From: Apoda limacodes
Lineage: Eukaryota; Arthropoda; Insecta; Lepidoptera; Limacodidae
Length of the DNA stretch: 64,000 nt
Assembly (NCBI GenBank): GCA_946406115.1
Contig: OX291552.1
Location: 1,178,001-1,242,000, forward strand
Direction: 5' to 3'
Position numbers and translations under genes: made by a program. The notes below the pieces were generated by a model. That model did not search any database. It was not told where the DNA came from and worked only from the letters and a program-made list of their open reading frames with translations. This document shows, piece after piece, positions 63,101-64,000 of this stretch (the first letter of the stretch is position 1; the number at the start of each line of letters is the position of its first letter).

Positions 63101-64000
63101 CAATAGTGTACTACAATAGTTTGTGTATATAATGCATTAAACTGTGTGAATAAATTGTGTTAATAGACTTTTATGTTTTCTTCTGGGTGAGTTAGTATTA
63201 CCATAATGCCACATTTGTATGAAAATTATTATCACATTTTTGTGCCTAGAAGATGAAATTTTGCACAGAGGTTTGTCATAGGTTCATGAATAACGTAACC
63301 AATAACTTAGAAAGCATCGTGCAAAGTTCAAGTAGTCGTGGGACTAAGCAAGGTAATTAATATAATAAGATTGTTAAGGCCACTTCAAAGAGCAGCAAAA
63401 CAGACAGTAGCTCACCCATTTTCCTAAACGAGAAAAAGAGTGCGTGCTAATTAGTCGCTTAACTTTGATCAGCTAACAACTGTACAATATTTATTGAAAC
63501 ACTTAGTAGAAAATATAAAAAAGTTAGTAGGTAAGCTACTAAAAACAAAGACAACACATGTCAATTATAATTTTTTTGTTTATGTAGCATAGGGGCGCAC
63601 CATGTGAAGCGTCAAATATCGTCAATCGTGTGAAGGAATTCAGATATTTAAGAGTACTCCGATATTTCATAGTACTAGTGACATTAGCGCTATCTTAATA
63701 TATTCTTGCACACTCATACGCATATTCAAAGACGTTGAACATCATGAAGTAGCTCAGCTCCCACACGACAGTCCGGCAACAAATGCACACCATCTTACGT
63801 ACTGTCACTTCGGAAACAAGCCTTAGGGAAGAAGAAGTGACAAGAAACTACCCGGGTGTACACCTGTTACTATCAATCACGCAAGAACCAGGCCACCAAA
63901 TACACAAAATCTATGCAAATATGTGTACATTCATGTACAAGTCTATGCGGCACACCCACCCCCATCCAGAACCCCCCAGTTTTATGTACATACATAGTAA
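63101..64000. other. Unassigned AT-rich end of the window
   Basis: No gene recognised. 63628-63682 is the inverted relative of 22309-22372 (tatttaagagtactccgata). Confidence 0.4.

Overview
This window is eukaryotic nuclear DNA, almost certainly from a moth or butterfly (Lepidoptera). It has GC-rich exons with GT/AG borders in AT-rich introns. It also has repeat families that I recognise as typical of Lepidoptera: a jockey-like LINE with its characteristic 3' tail, CR1/Zenon LINEs, Pao LTR elements, and dispersed repeats that open with the 'aaccggccaagtgcgagt' type sequence and close with a 'tacggaaccctaaaaa' type sequence. Most of the window is transposon-derived. Only two cellular loci can be supported.

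Locus 1 (10.4-30.8 kb, + strand) is a deltex homologue, a RING-type E3 ubiquitin ligase of the Notch pathway. Eight exons can be joined by intron phase into one continuous 481-codon reading frame: the end of a WWE domain, proline-rich and serine-rich linkers, a RING with all eight ligands, and the Deltex C-terminal (DTC) domain. Exons for the N-terminus must lie upstream of the window, because 1-10.4 kb is transposon material. The introns hold a 10-kb transposon cluster and several MITEs. The last third of the DTC domain departs strongly from the family.

Locus 2 (56.96-57.56 kb, + strand) is a broken ecdysteroid-kinase-like (EcKL/CHK) gene: N-terminus and C-terminus are present and the catalytic middle is missing. 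A 2-kb minisatellite of 35-bp units runs out of its stop codon.

Layout. 0-1 kb: internally deleted LINE. 1-1.4 kb: Zenon tail. 2.1-3.4 kb: old Pao relic (-). 3.4-9.8 kb: jockey-like LINE split by a Pao LTR element with matched LTRs and a 5-bp target duplication. 10.4-12 kb: deltex exons A-C. 12-16.4 kb: repeat tails and Zenon copy 1 (-). 16.5-21.2 kb: near-perfect 2.36-kb tandem duplication carrying a dead Tc1/mariner-type transposase. 22.1-30.8 kb: remaining deltex exons among MITEs, a jockey copy and a 5S-rRNA-like repeat. 30.8-37.6 kb: non-coding, with a 328-bp direct duplication and 30-bp and 67-bp minisatellites. 37.6-44.4 kb: jockey-like LINE whose 5' leader is split by Zenon copy 2. 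44.4-49.6 kb: repeat fragments and a degenerate hexamer tract. 49.7-51.9 kb: LINE ORF1 (gag-like) relic (-). 52.7-53.8 kb: foldback repeats. 54-55.7 kb: dispersed repeat with minisatellite, then a Pao RT/RNase H relic. 57-59.6 kb: EcKL pseudogene and minisatellite. 59.6-64 kb: repeat tails, a small MITE and unassigned sequence.

All family assignments come from reading motifs by eye. No database search or alignment program was run.
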